Shown here piece after piece: positions 35,823 through 45,612 of a stretch of DNA of 64,000 nt. The notes below the pieces were generated by a model, which made no database searches, had not been told where the DNA came from, and saw nothing but the letters and a program-made list of their open reading frames with translations. Source of the DNA: Streptococcus oralis (GTDB lineage: Bacteria; Bacillota; Bacilli; Lactobacillales; Streptococcaceae). The DNA lies in assembly GCF_001578705.1 (NCBI RefSeq), contig NZ_KQ969038.1, positions 100,092 through 164,091 on the forward strand, in the 5' to 3' direction. The position numbers and the translations under genes were made by a program. Each line of letters begins with the position of its first letter. Within the stretch, counting starts at the first letter, position 1.

Positions 35823-35853
35823 AAAAGCCCGATGTCTCCATCAGGCTTCTTTT
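35823..35853. terminator. Terminator serving pflA (possibly bidirectional)
   Basis: AGCCCGATG-TCTC-CATCAGGCT with TTTTTT on the plus strand and GGCTTTTG on the minus strand, between convergent yidC and pflA. Confidence 0.75.
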
Positions 35854-36648
35854 TTATCCATGAACACGTTTCATATAGTCTTGATAACTTTCTGTATCCA
35901 TAAGCTCCTTGGCATTCTTGACACGATCTGCCGTTGGTGGCTTTACCCCTTCAAGCGAATATGGAATCCCTAGTTCACGCCACTTGAATTCTCCCATCGT
36001 ATGATAAGGTAGGATTTCAAACTTGTCAACGTTTTTGAGGGTTTTGACGAATTTACCGAGTTCGATCAAGTCGTCATCTCTGTCTGTCAATCCCGGAACC
36101 AGCACATGGCGAATCCAAACAGGCTTCCCAATATCTGATAAGTACCGGGCACAGGCCAAGATGTTTTTATTGGTTTGGCTTGTGACAATCTTGTGCTGTT
36201 CTTCATTGATTTCCTTGATATCCAAGAGAACTAAGTCTGTCACCGCCATGAGTTTATTAAACTTTTCGAGATAACGTGGTGTATTACGGAAAGGAAGGGC
36301 ACAGGTGTCCAAGGTGCAGTGGATTCCTTTTTCCTTAGCCTTGGTAAAAAAGGCAATCAAGAAATCAATCTGCAAGAGTGCCTCTCCACCACTAACAGTG
36401 ATTCCTCCCTTGTCTCCCCAGAAACCACGATAACGAAGGGCTTCTGTCAAGACATCGTCTACTGTCCGTTCGCGTGATTTATTGGTCTCCATAGCCCATG
36501 TATCAGGGTTATGACAGTACTGGCAACGCATGTGACAGCCCTGCAAAAAGACAATAAAACGAATCCCAGGGCCATCTACCGCCCCAAAACTCTCTGTCGA
36601 ATGCACCATTCCTGTCACTTGTCCATAGTCAATTGTTTCTTCAGACAT
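35854..36648 (-). CDS. pflA: Pyruvate formate-lyase activating enzyme
   Basis: Protein of 264 aa. Radical SAM enzyme with the CxxxCxxC cluster motif CHMRCQYCHNPDTW (about residues 34-47) and the glycine-rich GGITVSGGEALLQ (about 79-91). It installs the glycyl radical on pyruvate formate-lyase for mixed-acid fermentation. Monocistronic; a cre-like sequence lies between its -10 box and start codon. Confidence 0.95.
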   Translation of the reverse strand: MSEETIDYGQVTGMVHSTESFGAVDGPGIRFIVFLQGCHMRCQYCHNPDTWAMETNKSRERTVDDVLTEALRYRGFWGDKGGITVSGGEALLQIDFLIAFFTKAKEKGIHCTLDTCALPFRNTPRYLEKFNKLMAVTDLVLLDIKEINEEQHKIVTSQTNKNILACARYLSDIGKPVWIRHVLVPGLTDRDDDLIELGKFVKTLKNVDKFEILPYHTMGEFKWRELGIPYSLEGVKPPTADRVKNAKELMDTESYQDYMKRVHG

Positions 36649-36662
36649 ATCGTCACCTTCCT

Positions 36663-36676
36663 TGAAACCGTTTTAT
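36663..36676. promoter_or_regulatory. cre-like site ahead of pflA
   Basis: TGAAACCGTTTTAT matches the CcpA cre consensus TGWAARCGYTWNCW at all but two positions. It is downstream of TATAAT (about 36683-36688, minus strand). CcpA control of pyruvate formate-lyase is known in streptococci. Confidence 0.45.
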
Positions 36677-36765
36677 AGTTTTATTATATCACGACTTGAG
36701 GGAAAAACAAGATTTTTGTCTATTTTTTAGAAAGCAATCTGTTTTTCACTTTCATTTTCATTTTT

Positions 36766-38022
36766 TTAATGATCGGGTTCAAAATCAAAACCATACAAGG
36801 TTGCAAAATAGTCCTCAGGACGCTCTGCACGGCGGATTTGGCGGGCTTTGCCTTCTTCGGTATAGAGGATTTCTGCCGAGCGTAGTTTGGCATTGTACTG
36901 GTAACCCATGGAGAATCCATGTGCACCTGTATCATGAATCACCAGTAAATCACCGATTTCTGTATGAGGTAGTTCGCGATTAATGGCAAATTTATCATTG
37001 TTTTCACAGAGTGAACCAACCACATCTACAACCTCAACTGGTCCGTCTGGATGGGTCAGATTGGTGATATGGTGGTAAGCTCCATACATGGCTGGGCGCA
37101 TGAGGTTGACTGCTGAGGCATCCACGCCCAGATAGGTACGGTAGGTTTTCTTTTTATGAGTGACTTTTGTGACGAGAACTCCATGAGGCGCCAACATAAA
37201 GCGACCCAATTCGGTGAAAATCTTAACCTGCCCAAGACCTGCCGGCGTAAGGACTTCCTCATAAACCTTACGAACTCCCTCACCAATCACAGCGATGTCA
37301 TTTGGCTCCTGGTCTGGGCGGTAGTTGACCCCGATTCCGCCAGAAAGATTGATAAAGTCCAGTGAAATACCTAATTTCTCCTTGATTTCAACGGCCAATT
37401 CAAAAAGCTGACGAGCCAACTCTGGATAGTAGAGATGGGTGATGGTATTGGATGCTAGGAAAGAGTGAATCCCAAAAGTCTTGGCTCCTTTTTCCTTCAA
37501 GATGGTAAAGGCTTCAAAAAGCTGGTCCTTGGTCATACCAAACTTGGCTTCTCCGGGATTGTCCATGATATCTGTCCCTAGCTCAAAAACTCCTCCAGGA
37601 TTGTAACGACAAGAGATGATTTCTGGAATGCCTGCCGCTCGCTCCAGATGTGCAATGTCTTCAAAGGCATCCAAGTTAATGGTCGCACCCAATTCACGCG
37701 CATAAGCATACTCCTTGTCTGGCGTGTTATTAGAAGAGAACATGATCTCAGAACCGGGGAAATCTAGTTTATGACTCATCAAGAGCTCTACATAACTAGA
37801 ACAGTCCACACCACAACCTTCCTCTTTGAGGATTTTCAAGATAGCTGGGGTTGGAGTAGCCTTAACTGCAAAATATTCTTTAAAGCCCTCATTCCACGAA
37901 AAAGCCTTGTTGACCGCTCGGGCTTTTTCACGAATCCCCTTCTCATCATACAAGTGAAAGGGAGTTGGGAACTCTGCAACAATTGTTTCTAAATCTTCTC
38001 GGCTGATAAATGGTGTTTTCAT
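36766..38022 (-). CDS. lysA: Diaminopimelate decarboxylase
   Basis: Protein of 418 aa. Last step of lysine synthesis. Fold III PLP enzyme with PLP lysine in EYFAVKATP (about residue 53), the glycine-rich LSGGIGVNYRP (about 224-234) and the partner motif GSLCENNDKF (about 338-347, substrate-binding Cys/Glu). Flanked by pflA and purR; no operon partner is close. Confidence 0.95.
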   Translation of the reverse strand: MKTPFISREDLETIVAEFPTPFHLYDEKGIREKARAVNKAFSWNEGFKEYFAVKATPTPAILKILKEEGCGVDCSSYVELLMSHKLDFPGSEIMFSSNNTPDKEYAYARELGATINLDAFEDIAHLERAAGIPEIISCRYNPGGVFELGTDIMDNPGEAKFGMTKDQLFEAFTILKEKGAKTFGIHSFLASNTITHLYYPELARQLFELAVEIKEKLGISLDFINLSGGIGVNYRPDQEPNDIAVIGEGVRKVYEEVLTPAGLGQVKIFTELGRFMLAPHGVLVTKVTHKKKTYRTYLGVDASAVNLMRPAMYGAYHHITNLTHPDGPVEVVDVVGSLCENNDKFAINRELPHTEIGDLLVIHDTGAHGFSMGYQYNAKLRSAEILYTEEGKARQIRRAERPEDYFATLYGFDFEPDH

Positions 38023-38048
38023 AAGCTTCTTTCTATTCTGTTTGCAAA

Positions 38049-38077
38049 GAAAGGCTGGGACAATCGTTCCAACCTTT
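38049..38077 (-). terminator. Probable purR terminator
   Basis: AAAGGTTGG pairs with CCCAGCCTTT, followed by CTTTG on the minus strand; the T tract is modest. Confidence 0.5.
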
Positions 38078-38088
38078 AGTTCTATCTC

Positions 38089-38916
38089 TTATTTGTCTTC
38101 GTCAAAGATATTTCCAATCTCAACATCGATGGATTGGTTCTTAACATCAATATTGGTTACTTTCAAGAGTGACTTGTAATCAAACTGCTTTTCACGTTCT
38201 TCTTGGGCATTGTCTGCAAAGACTGCGACACCAGCTAGTTCAGAATCGAACTCACGCAAGAGACTGATCATCCCGTTGACCGTTCCGCCACCTTTCAAGA
38301 AGTCATCCACGATCAAGACACGACTGCCTGCCTTGAGACTGCGTTTTGAAAGGAACATTTTCTCGATACGGTCACCGCTGGAACCTGATACATAGTTGAC
38401 GCTGACCGTTGAACCTTCTGTGATTTTCAAGTCACGACGCACAATGACAAATGGAACATTGAGGACATTGGCAACTGCATTTGCGAGTGGCACACCTTTT
38501 GTTGCTACTGTCATAACGGCATCGATTTTTTGGTCCATAAAGCTCTTGGCAATGATGCGCCCAATATTTTTCAAAATGGCAGGTGTACTGAGCAAATCAG
38601 ATAGGTAGATATAGCCACCTGGCAAGATACGGTCGCTTTCTGAAAGTTTGTCACGCAAGTCTGCGATCATTTCTTTGGCTTCATGACTTGAGATTGATGG
38701 TGTAAAGATAACGCCACCACCTGCTCCAGTCACAGTCTGAATATGACCGATTTCGATTTCCTCAAAGGCGCGCTTGATAATCACGATATCCTCTGAGATA
38801 GAGGATTTAGCAGATTCGTACTTTTCTGCAAAGGTATTGAGACTTGTTAGTTTGTATGGATTATTAATCAAATAGTTGGAAATGACAACCATCCGATCAC
38901 TTCTTCTTAATTTCAT
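38089..38916 (-). CDS. purR: pur operon repressor PurR
   Basis: Protein of 275 aa. N-terminal winged helix (about residues 1-75, MKLRRSDRMVVISNYLINNP) and a C-terminal phosphoribosyltransferase-like domain with the PRPP motif VLIVDDFLKGGGTVNG (about 198-213). PRPP and guanine nucleotides tune its action on PurBox-bearing purine genes. TATAAT at 38955-38960 (minus) gives a short leader. Function as repressor or activator differs between genera. Confidence 0.95.
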   Translation of the reverse strand: MKLRRSDRMVVISNYLINNPYKLTSLNTFAEKYESAKSSISEDIVIIKRAFEEIEIGHIQTVTGAGGGVIFTPSISSHEAKEMIADLRDKLSESDRILPGGYIYLSDLLSTPAILKNIGRIIAKSFMDQKIDAVMTVATKGVPLANAVANVLNVPFVIVRRDLKITEGSTVSVNYVSGSSGDRIEKMFLSKRSLKAGSRVLIVDDFLKGGGTVNGMISLLREFDSELAGVAVFADNAQEEREKQFDYKSLLKVTNIDVKNQSIDVEIGNIFDEDK

Positions 38917-38975
38917 TTTTATTTACCATTCCATTTAATTTTGATATTTTATCCATTATACCACATTCACATAAA

Positions 38976-39012
38976 AAAACGAACATTATTGCGTAAAAAA
39001 TGCTCGTTTTTC
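38976..39012 (-). terminator. Terminator after cbf1
   Basis: AAACGAGCATT pairs with AATGTTCGTTT (one G-U) and is followed by TTTT on the minus strand. It ends the long tatD-to-cbf1 run of minus-strand genes. Confidence 0.85.
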
Positions 39013-39020
39013 TTAAATTA

Positions 39021-39962
39021 TTAATCTAAATCTGGTTTATAGAAGGAACGATTGTCCATAGCGAAGATTTTATTGGTCATCTCACCTTTGTCCACCAAAG
39101 CAAGAGCTGTTGACATCATCATCATGCTGGCGTCTAGATTGTCAATCATATGAATAATCTCTGCCTCCATAATGCGTGGACGGACTGGACTTCCATACTC
39201 CAGCAAGCCATGGTGACTGAGGATGACATGGCGCAGTAATACCACTTCTTCTCTAGTATCATCGATGCCCAGTTCCATGACTGTCTTGGTAATTTCACTA
39301 TCGATGAGGGCTATATGGCCGATGAGATTGCCTCGTACTGTATACTCCGTCTGGTCTGGTCCCGTCAACTCAATAACCTTGGCCAAATCGTGCAGCATAA
39401 TCCCGGCATAGAGGAGGCTCTTGTTGAGCTGAGGGTAGATCTCGCTAATGGCATCTGCCAAGCGCACCATGGTTGCTGTATGATAGGCCAAACCAGTTTC
39501 AAAGGCATGGTGGTTGGTCTTGGCAGCTGGATAGGAGTAGAATTCCTTATCATACTTGGTGTAGAGACTGCGAACGATACGCTGCCAGACAGGATTTTCA
39601 ATCTTGAAAACCATTTGCGACATGTAGTCACGGATTTCCTTGACATCAACTGGCGATTTAACCTTGAAGTCAGCTGGATCATTGGGTTCGCCAGGCTGAG
39701 GCAAGCGGAGAGTAATTTGATTGACTTGAGGAGTGTTATTGTACACTTCTCGACGTCCCTGCATGTGGACGACTTTCCCTACGGTAAAGGTCTCAACGTT
39801 ATGAGGTTGGGCATCCCAGAGTTTCCCTTCAATCTCGCCACTATCGTCTTGGAAGGTAAAGGCTAGGTAGTTTTTCCCAGCTCGCGTCTGTCTCAGGTCA
39901 GCTGACTTGATCAGGTAAAAACCTTCAAACAGCTCATCTTTTTTCATGTGACTAATCTTCAT
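39021..39962 (-). CDS. cbf1: 3'-5' exoribonuclease YhaM / CMP-binding factor
   Basis: Protein of 313 aa from ATG 39962, whose AGGAAG site lies in the end of rmuC (11-base overlap); the frame to 40046 is not used. N-terminal OB fold (about residues 12-95, LAFTFQDDSGEIEGKLWD) and a C-terminal HD domain with HHAFETGLAYHT and HDLAKV (about 160-215). Acts in RNA turnover and trims small RNA ends. Terminal gene of a long operon. Confidence 0.92.
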   Translation of the reverse strand: MKISHMKKDELFEGFYLIKSADLRQTRAGKNYLAFTFQDDSGEIEGKLWDAQPHNVETFTVGKVVHMQGRREVYNNTPQVNQITLRLPQPGEPNDPADFKVKSPVDVKEIRDYMSQMVFKIENPVWQRIVRSLYTKYDKEFYSYPAAKTNHHAFETGLAYHTATMVRLADAISEIYPQLNKSLLYAGIMLHDLAKVIELTGPDQTEYTVRGNLIGHIALIDSEITKTVMELGIDDTREEVVLLRHVILSHHGLLEYGSPVRPRIMEAEIIHMIDNLDASMMMMSTALALVDKGEMTNKIFAMDNRSFYKPDLD

Positions 39963-41208
39963 ATTCTTCCTCATCTTCTTGGAAATGGAGTATATCAAGC
40001 GCAGGCTCACCTTCTGATAACTCAATGTGACGGAGCGTCCGCTCAATAGCTGTGGTACGACGGTTTAATAATTCATCAATATTGCCAGAGGCATGTTGGA
40101 GATGCTTTTGTGCCTTAACCAAAATTCCCCCGAACTTGCCAAACTCGGTTCTGACACTAGCAAGGGTCTTGCTGATATGGTCGGCACTCTTTTGGATATT
40201 GAGAGTTTTGAAGCCAACTGATAGAGAATTAAGCAGGGCTGATAGGGTACTTGGACCAGCAACAATAATCTGCTCCTCCCGTCTCAAATCATCAAAGAAG
40301 ACCGGATTGCGAACAATCTCTGAGTAAAGTCCCTCTGTCGGAACAAACAAGACTCCAAAATTGGTCGTCCGAGGTGGCGCCAGATACTTGCTCTTGATAT
40401 CCTTGGCAAAGCGCTTGACGCTAGCTAGGAGTGACTTGCGACAGCGTTCGATTTCGTCCTTATCGCCTGCTTCATAAGCTTCTTCTAAGCGGTAATAATC
40501 CGCCAGTGGAAACTTGGAGTCAATCGGTAAATAGACATATTCCTGGTCACCCTGTCCAGGTAACTTGATGGCATACTCCACTCGCTCGCTAGAGTTCTCA
40601 ACCGTTGCGTATTCTCGTTCGTACTGGGCAGGTGTCATGATGTCTTCAATGATTTGCCCCAGTTGCAACTCTCCCAGAATCCCTCGCGTCTTGGTCCCAG
40701 AGAGAACCTTGTTGAGAGCTCCGACATCACGGGCAACTGTCTGCATTTCTCCCAGGCCACGATTGACAGACTCCAGTTGCTTGGAAACTGTCTCGAAGGA
40801 TGCTTGCAAGCGGGTCTGTAAGGTCTTTTCTAGTTTTTCCTCGACTGTCTGGCGCATTTGTTCTAAACGTTGCTCATTTGATTCCTGCAGGGCTTGGAGG
40901 CGTTGGTCGGTCTTATCTCTGGTTTGGAGGAGATTCTCGTTCATCTCCTGTCTAACTTGCGTCAAGCCTTGGTGCAACTCCATTCGCACTTCTTGCAAAC
41001 GGTCGCTGACAGCCACTTCCAAGTCTTTTTGGTCTAACTGGCTGGCTTGTCTAGCTTGGTCAAAACGATAATCTAACTGATCTGACAAGTGATCTGCCTG
41101 ATCCTCCAAGCTCTTGGCTAGGTACTTGTCTTGCTTATCCTGCCTTTGCCAAATCAGAAAGAGTCCAGCTAGGTTGACAATTAATAATAGTAATAATACA
41201 GTCTCCAT
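39952..41208 (-). CDS. rmuC: RmuC family DNA recombination protein
   Basis: Protein of 418 aa from ATG 41208, preceded by AGGAGG. N-terminal membrane anchor (about residues 2-20), a long coiled coil (about 25-150) and the PD-(D/E)XK-like RmuC domain (about 160-360; KTRGILGELQLGQIIEDI and PIDSKFPLADYYRLEEA). RmuC limits inversions at short repeats in E. coli, and related proteins have been linked to anti-phage roles. Overlaps cbf1. Confidence 0.92.
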   Translation of the reverse strand: METVLLLLLIVNLAGLFLIWQRQDKQDKYLAKSLEDQADHLSDQLDYRFDQARQASQLDQKDLEVAVSDRLQEVRMELHQGLTQVRQEMNENLLQTRDKTDQRLQALQESNEQRLEQMRQTVEEKLEKTLQTRLQASFETVSKQLESVNRGLGEMQTVARDVGALNKVLSGTKTRGILGELQLGQIIEDIMTPAQYEREYATVENSSERVEYAIKLPGQGDQEYVYLPIDSKFPLADYYRLEEAYEAGDKDEIERCRKSLLASVKRFAKDIKSKYLAPPRTTNFGVLFVPTEGLYSEIVRNPVFFDDLRREEQIIVAGPSTLSALLNSLSVGFKTLNIQKSADHISKTLASVRTEFGKFGGILVKAQKHLQHASGNIDELLNRRTTAIERTLRHIELSEGEPALDILHFQEDEEEYED

Positions 41209-41209
41209 C

Positions 41210-41872
41210 CTACCTCCTGTCCTTGCTATGCAACACGACGACATAGCCATCTGGGCAAGTTACCGCAACTTCCCTATCTATATATTCGTTAGAAGCGTAC
41301 ACTTTTTTAAAGAAAAAATTTTCCTCTGTCAACTCATACTTGGCACCGAGAATGGTCAGCTGGCTATCCCGAACTGGCATAAAAGCTAGATAATCGTAGT
41401 CCGAACGTGGTTCAAGTTGACTGGTCCCTTCTGGACAATAGGCAATCAAGTTTTGCCCATCCTCAATCGCTATCTGGCGCATATAGGGTGCTAACTTGGG
41501 ATTGCTAGGCAGAAAGACATTGGCCAGCATATGATCAATACGACCACCCAAAGCCCCAAAAATAGTCACCTGAGCCTGAGGATTTTGTTCAAAGATGGTC
41601 AAGAGAGCCAATTCCAGATCCGTATCATCCTTTTCTGGCTGGGCTTGGACAAAATGTTGGGCACGTTTTTGAATCACCTGACGCTCTTCTGCAGTGACAG
41701 AATCAAAATCTCCAACTGCTAGGTCGAGAGGAAGGTCTTCTTCCAAGACCCAGAGCGAACCGCGATCCACACCGACAAAGCAATCAAAATCCGTCCGATA
41801 ATGACCGCGATCTCCGCCGGCAAAAACGGCAACCCTAGTCCAGTTGTTTTCTGAGAGTTTGCACTCGTTCAT
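41210..41872 (-). CDS. thiN: Thiamine diphosphokinase
   Basis: Protein of 220 aa from ATG 41872 (GGGAG 6 bases upstream; two earlier ATGs lack spacing), overlapping the rpe end by 38 bases. Motifs: FAGGDRGHY, VGVDRGSLWVL, LAVGDFDSV and EKDDTDLELAL, then GALGGRIDHMLANV, typical of thiamine pyrophosphokinase. It converts thiamine to the TPP cofactor. The pathway partner thiamine transporter is not here. Confidence 0.93.
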   Translation of the reverse strand: MNECKLSENNWTRVAVFAGGDRGHYRTDFDCFVGVDRGSLWVLEEDLPLDLAVGDFDSVTAEERQVIQKRAQHFVQAQPEKDDTDLELALLTIFEQNPQAQVTIFGALGGRIDHMLANVFLPSNPKLAPYMRQIAIEDGQNLIAYCPEGTSQLEPRSDYDYLAFMPVRDSQLTILGAKYELTEENFFFKKVYASNEYIDREVAVTCPDGYVVVLHSKDRR

Positions 41873-42491
41873 TGACATCTCCCTTAAAGACATAGGATCC
41901 TGCTACAAAAACGGTCGCACCAGCTTCTTTGGCTTGAGCAATAGTTTGATCATCGATTCCACCATCGACTTCGATCTCAAAGTTCAAGCCTTTTTCCTCA
42001 CGAAGGGCAACTAACTCTCGAACCTTGTCCATGGTTTCAGGCAGAAAGGCTTGACCACCGAAGCCAGGATTAACTGTCATGACCAAGACTTGGTCAACTA
42101 GATGAAGGACGTGCTTGATAGCCTCAACAGGTGTACCAGGATTGATAACCACAGAAGGTTTGACACCGAGAGAGCGAATTTTTTGGAGGGCTCCATGAAT
42201 ATGAGGCGTTGCTTCCACATGAATACTGATAATATCTGCCCCCGCACGCGCAAAGTCTTCTAGATGATGCTCAGGATTCGCCACCATCAAGTGACAGTCA
42301 AAGACCATCTTACTATGAGGACGAAGAGCTTCAACCACACCTGCACCAAAACTGATTTGCGGTACAAAGTGACCATCCATGATATCGATATGGGCATATT
42401 CTGCACCAGTTGCTTCTAGGCGTTTAATTTCACGTTCAAAGTTGGCATAATCTGCTGCCAGAATTGACGGAGCAATCTTGTATTGAGACAT
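41835..42491 (-). CDS. rpe: Ribulose-phosphate 3-epimerase
   Basis: Protein of 218 aa from ATG 42491, preceded by AAGGAG; the longer frame upstream is an out-of-frame shadow of rsgA. TIM barrel with metal ligands in HIDIMDGHFVP and CHLMV, MTVNPGFGGQ and EVDGGID motifs. Pentose phosphate pathway, Ru5P to Xu5P. Between rsgA and thiN in a conserved order. Confidence 0.96.
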   Translation of the reverse strand: MSQYKIAPSILAADYANFEREIKRLEATGAEYAHIDIMDGHFVPQISFGAGVVEALRPHSKMVFDCHLMVANPEHHLEDFARAGADIISIHVEATPHIHGALQKIRSLGVKPSVVINPGTPVEAIKHVLHLVDQVLVMTVNPGFGGQAFLPETMDKVRELVALREEKGLNFEIEVDGGIDDQTIAQAKEAGATVFVAGSYVFKGDVNERVQTLRKQLD

Positions 42492-42501
42492 AGGTTTCTC
42501 C

Positions 42502-43380
42502 TTATTTTGGAATTTTTTTGCTGACTTTTTTATAGGTTTCTCTGCGATTTTCAATCTCACTGAGGAATTGGAGGTAATTGTCAAAACGGAAGGTCGCAAT
42601 GATGTCTTCTTCCACTGCAGGCTTGACTGCACAGGACGGCTCATGGGTATGGGTACAAGTACGGAATTTACAGTCTCGACTGACACTGGCAATCTCTGGA
42701 AAGGCTTGATTGAGGTCTTCAGCAGTTGAGACTTCATAATCCAGTGATGAAAATCCTGGCGTGTCTGCGATTTTCCCACCATTGAGGTTGTAAAAACTAA
42801 CAGCTCGAGTGGTATGACGACCGCGACCCAGACTATCTGAGATTTCTCCTGTTTCAAGATTGAGATCCGGAGCAATTTTATTGAGAAGGGTTGACTTACC
42901 AACACCCGTTTGTCCCATAAAGACCGTCACTTTGCCTGTCAGCAAAGGCAGGAGTTCCTCCTTACTGGTCACAAAGTCGTAACCAATAGCACCATAGGTT
43001 TGTTGGTAAAAACTTAATTCTTCCCTATCTTCTAGCAAATCCATTTTAGAAATATAAACGATGGGATGGATGCCCTTGTGCTCCAAAAGAACCAAGAAAC
43101 GATCCAGCAAATTACTATTAAAATCAGGTTCCTTGGCCGACATGATAACCACAGCTTGGTCAATATTAACAATAGGCGGACGAACCAGACTATTTTTTCG
43201 TTCGTGAATCTTGAGAATGTAACCTTCTGAATTTTCCTCCGCAGAAAAATCTACCCAGTCCCCAACGTAGGGTGTGTGGCCTTTTTTGCGGAAATTTCCA
43301 CGCGCGCGCGTCTGGTAAACTTGACCATCACTCTCCACATAGTAGAAACCCGCCAAGGCTTTAATGATTTGTCCCTGCAT
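42502..43380 (-). CDS. rsgA: Ribosome small subunit-dependent GTPase A
   Basis: Protein of 292 aa from ATG 43380. OB fold (about residues 1-65), a circularly permuted GTPase with G4 YISKMDLL, G1 [12 protein letters not shown] and G3 DTPGF in that order, and a C-terminal zinc finger ([16 protein letters not shown]). It helps late maturation of the 30S subunit. One base separates it from rsmA, another 30S maturation factor. Confidence 0.96.
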   Translation of the reverse strand: MQGQIIKALAGFYYVESDGQVYQTRARGNFRKKGHTPYVGDWVDFSAEENSEGYILKIHERKNSLVRPPIVNIDQAVVIMSAKEPDFNSNLLDRFLVLLEHKGIHPIVYISKMDLLEDREELSFYQQTYGAIGYDFVTSKEELLPLLTGKVTVFMGQTGVGKSTLLNKIAPDLNLETGEISDSLGRGRHTTRAVSFYNLNGGKIADTPGFSSLDYEVSTAEDLNQAFPEIASVSRDCKFRTCTHTHEPSCAVKPAVEEDIIATFRFDNYLQFLSEIENRRETYKKVSKKIPK

Positions 43381-43381
43381 C

Positions 43382-44254
43382 TTAGAGCCCTTGTCCTTTA
43401 AGCGCATCTGCCAGACTGGCAAATTCTACCAAGCCAAGAGCTTCACCACGTACACTTGGTGACAAGCCTGCTTGGTCCAAAGCCTTGGTCAACTTATCCT
43501 TGACTTCATCAGTCTTGCCAAAGTAACCTGTCAGGTTATTCCACAAGGTCTTGCGACGATGAGTGAAACTAGCCTTGGAAACCTTAAAGAAGAAGTTCTC
43601 ATCTTCTACTGCTACAGCTGGTTCTGGACGGCGCACCATTTTCAAGATGGCTGAGTCCACATTTGGCGCTGGCACAAAGACCGTACGAGGCACGATAAAG
43701 GCAACCTTGGCTGTCATGTAATACTGAACCGCAATCGACAAGCTACCGTAAGCCTTGGTGTTAGGTTGGGCTGAGATACGATCCGCCACTTCTTTTTGCA
43801 TCATGACCACAAATTCACTAAAAGGAATGCCACTCTCGATCAAATGCATGAGAATAGGCGTCGTGATATAGTAAGGCAAGTTGGCTACTACCTTGATTGG
43901 CAGGTCAGGATTTTTGAAATTCTGGATATGTTGCGCCAAATCGACCTTGAGAATGTCCTCGTTGACTACGGTCACATTATCAAAATCACGCAAGGTATCA
44001 GCTAGGATTGGCACCAAACGGTGGTCGATCTCAAAGGCCATGACTTGAGCCGCACGCTCAGCCAAAAATTCTGTCAAGGCACCAATCCCTGGCCCGATTT
44101 CGATAACATTAACCTGATCATCAATTTCAGCTGTATCCACGATTTTTTGAAGGATATTGGTATCCGTCAGGAAATTCTGCCCGAAGGACTTTTTAAAGGT
44201 AAAACCGTGACGCTCCAGCACTGCCTTGGTCACGCTATAATCTGCAATTCTCAT
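43382..44254 (-). CDS. rsmA: 16S rRNA dimethyladenosine transferase (KsgA)
   Basis: Protein of 290 aa. SAM motif [16 protein letters not shown] (about residues 50-65) and catalytic NLPYYITTP (about 125-133). Dimethylates A1518 and A1519 of 16S rRNA. The start is only 4 bases downstream of the stop of an AT-rich unknown gene, so its ribosome site (a weak AAAGAG) lies inside that gene; normally rnmV would be the upstream neighbour. Confidence 0.97.
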   Translation of the reverse strand: MRIADYSVTKAVLERHGFTFKKSFGQNFLTDTNILQKIVDTAEIDDQVNVIEIGPGIGALTEFLAERAAQVMAFEIDHRLVPILADTLRDFDNVTVVNEDILKVDLAQHIQNFKNPDLPIKVVANLPYYITTPILMHLIESGIPFSEFVVMMQKEVADRISAQPNTKAYGSLSIAVQYYMTAKVAFIVPRTVFVPAPNVDSAILKMVRRPEPAVAVEDENFFFKVSKASFTHRRKTLWNNLTGYFGKTDEVKDKLTKALDQAGLSPSVRGEALGLVEFASLADALKGQGL

Positions 44255-44258
44255 TTAT

Positions 44259-45563
44259 CTACTCTTTTTCCACATTACTATTAAAACCAGTAAAATAAAA
44301 ATTATACTTTCCTGCCTTATCTATATTCTTTTTCTTTAAAAATCTAGTAAAGCTATCATTTTCAAAAACTATTGTATTATAAACATTTTCATTCTTTATA
44401 CAAAATATATAATATTTGAAATTATTAGACTTTTGTATTTTCTCTGAAAATAGACTATTCCAACCAGAGAATAAACTTCCAGCAATATAGCCGGATTTAT
44501 TTTCCTCCGTTATATAATTTTTACTGATACTTATTTTTTTGTTATTTCTTTTTTCATCAACTCCTATGCCGTACGATACCAACCCATTAATAATATCCTT
44601 ATAAATTTCTTCCCTATTTTCTGACTTAGAATCAATTTCAAAAAACTTGTTTCCTAAAATATAGTTATCAGCTATAATCCCTTCTCGGGCATCAAATACA
44701 GTTCCATATTCTGAAACAGATGTAGAATAAAATTGCTCAGCAAAATCATCCTCATTAGAGTCTTTAAATGTTCCTATAATCGTATTACTATCACTTAGTA
44801 ATTCTTTCACTTTTTGTTCAGATAACTCACCAGTACTGATACTACAGTTGATAAATTCACATGCTTCAAATGAATTTGAAGCAAAAAAATCAGCAGAAAA
44901 AGTACACTCTACAAAGCTTTTGTCTTTAAACTTTACTTTTTCAATCTCATATCCAGTAACACCAAATTCAACATAACTGAAATATTTAACTTCCTTGGAA
45001 CCAAATATTTCTTCCTTTTTCAAAGATATTATTTCTCTCATAACTGGTTTCAGTGCTGTGCTCAAATTATATTTCCAGTTCTCCGCCAACTCATTCCCAG
45101 GATTCTCTATTCCTTTTGGATATTTTATTGAACAAATTGTAGACAATACTTGAACAAAGTCAAGAGAAATATCTAATTTTAATATCTCATTCCATTCCTT
45201 TAATAATTTATTATACGTATCAATGATATATTCAATTTTTCCCGCCTTATAAAAGGGTAACTCTTTGGTCTTACTAATATCTGCAACAAGTTCTGTAAGT
45301 TGCTTATCATAATACTTCACAGTGTCTCTAACATTATCAGACACAGTATTTTTCTTATTTTCTTTACTTTGTTCAATAGCTTGATTCCAAGTAACTAATG
45401 TCGGCAACGCAATAACTATGCCCGCTAATACTTCTCCTTGGGATAAACTATTAAGAATTAAATTCTTACCCTCAAAAAGATTATTCATATATAAAATAAT
45501 ACCAACAATCACAACTCCGACTGCAGCAAAACTCAACAATAATTTACCATCCTTATTTTTCAT
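44259..45563 (-). CDS. Unknown two-TM membrane protein inserted between rnmV and rsmA
   Basis: Protein of 434 aa that I do not recognise. Two membrane segments (about residues 8-27 and 43-58) form an N-terminal hairpin with a short outside loop; the rest is probably cytoplasmic. Residues 70-185 are helical and lysine/glutamate-rich. Residues 206-242 show a pentapeptide-like rhythm (SFVECTF, SFEACEF, NCSI). The last 150 residues are mixed alpha/beta. The coding region is clearly more AT-rich than rnmV, tatD, rsmA and rsgA around it. AGGAGG lies 6 bases upstream of the start. It is transcribed with and nearly abuts rsmA. The features fit an acquired accessory gene; a membrane-tethered defence or toxin-like effector is possible, but function is unproven. 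Confidence 0.75.
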   Translation of the reverse strand: MKNKDGKLLLSFAAVGVVIVGIILYMNNLFEGKNLILNSLSQGEVLAGIVIALPTLVTWNQAIEQSKENKKNTVSDNVRDTVKYYDKQLTELVADISKTKELPFYKAGKIEYIIDTYNKLLKEWNEILKLDISLDFVQVLSTICSIKYPKGIENPGNELAENWKYNLSTALKPVMREIISLKKEEIFGSKEVKYFSYVEFGVTGYEIEKVKFKDKSFVECTFSADFFASNSFEACEFINCSISTGELSEQKVKELLSDSNTIIGTFKDSNEDDFAEQFYSTSVSEYGTVFDAREGIIADNYILGNKFFEIDSKSENREEIYKDIINGLVSYGIGVDEKRNNKKISISKNYITEENKSGYIAGSLFSGWNSLFSEKIQKSNNFKYYIFCIKNENVYNTIVFENDSFTRFLKKKNIDKAGKYNFYFTGFNSNVEKE

Positions 45564-45612
45564 ACAGCCTCCTATTAACTTAAATACACTACCTTCATTT
45601 TAACATAATTCT

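Noticed and set aside
39315-39866. 183-codon plus-strand ORF opposite cbf1
   Set aside because: Antisense shadow; the minus-strand protein has clear OB and HD motifs.
42492-42905. Long N-terminal extension of rpe
   Set aside because: It is another frame of rsgA; the SD and TIM-barrel start are at 42491.
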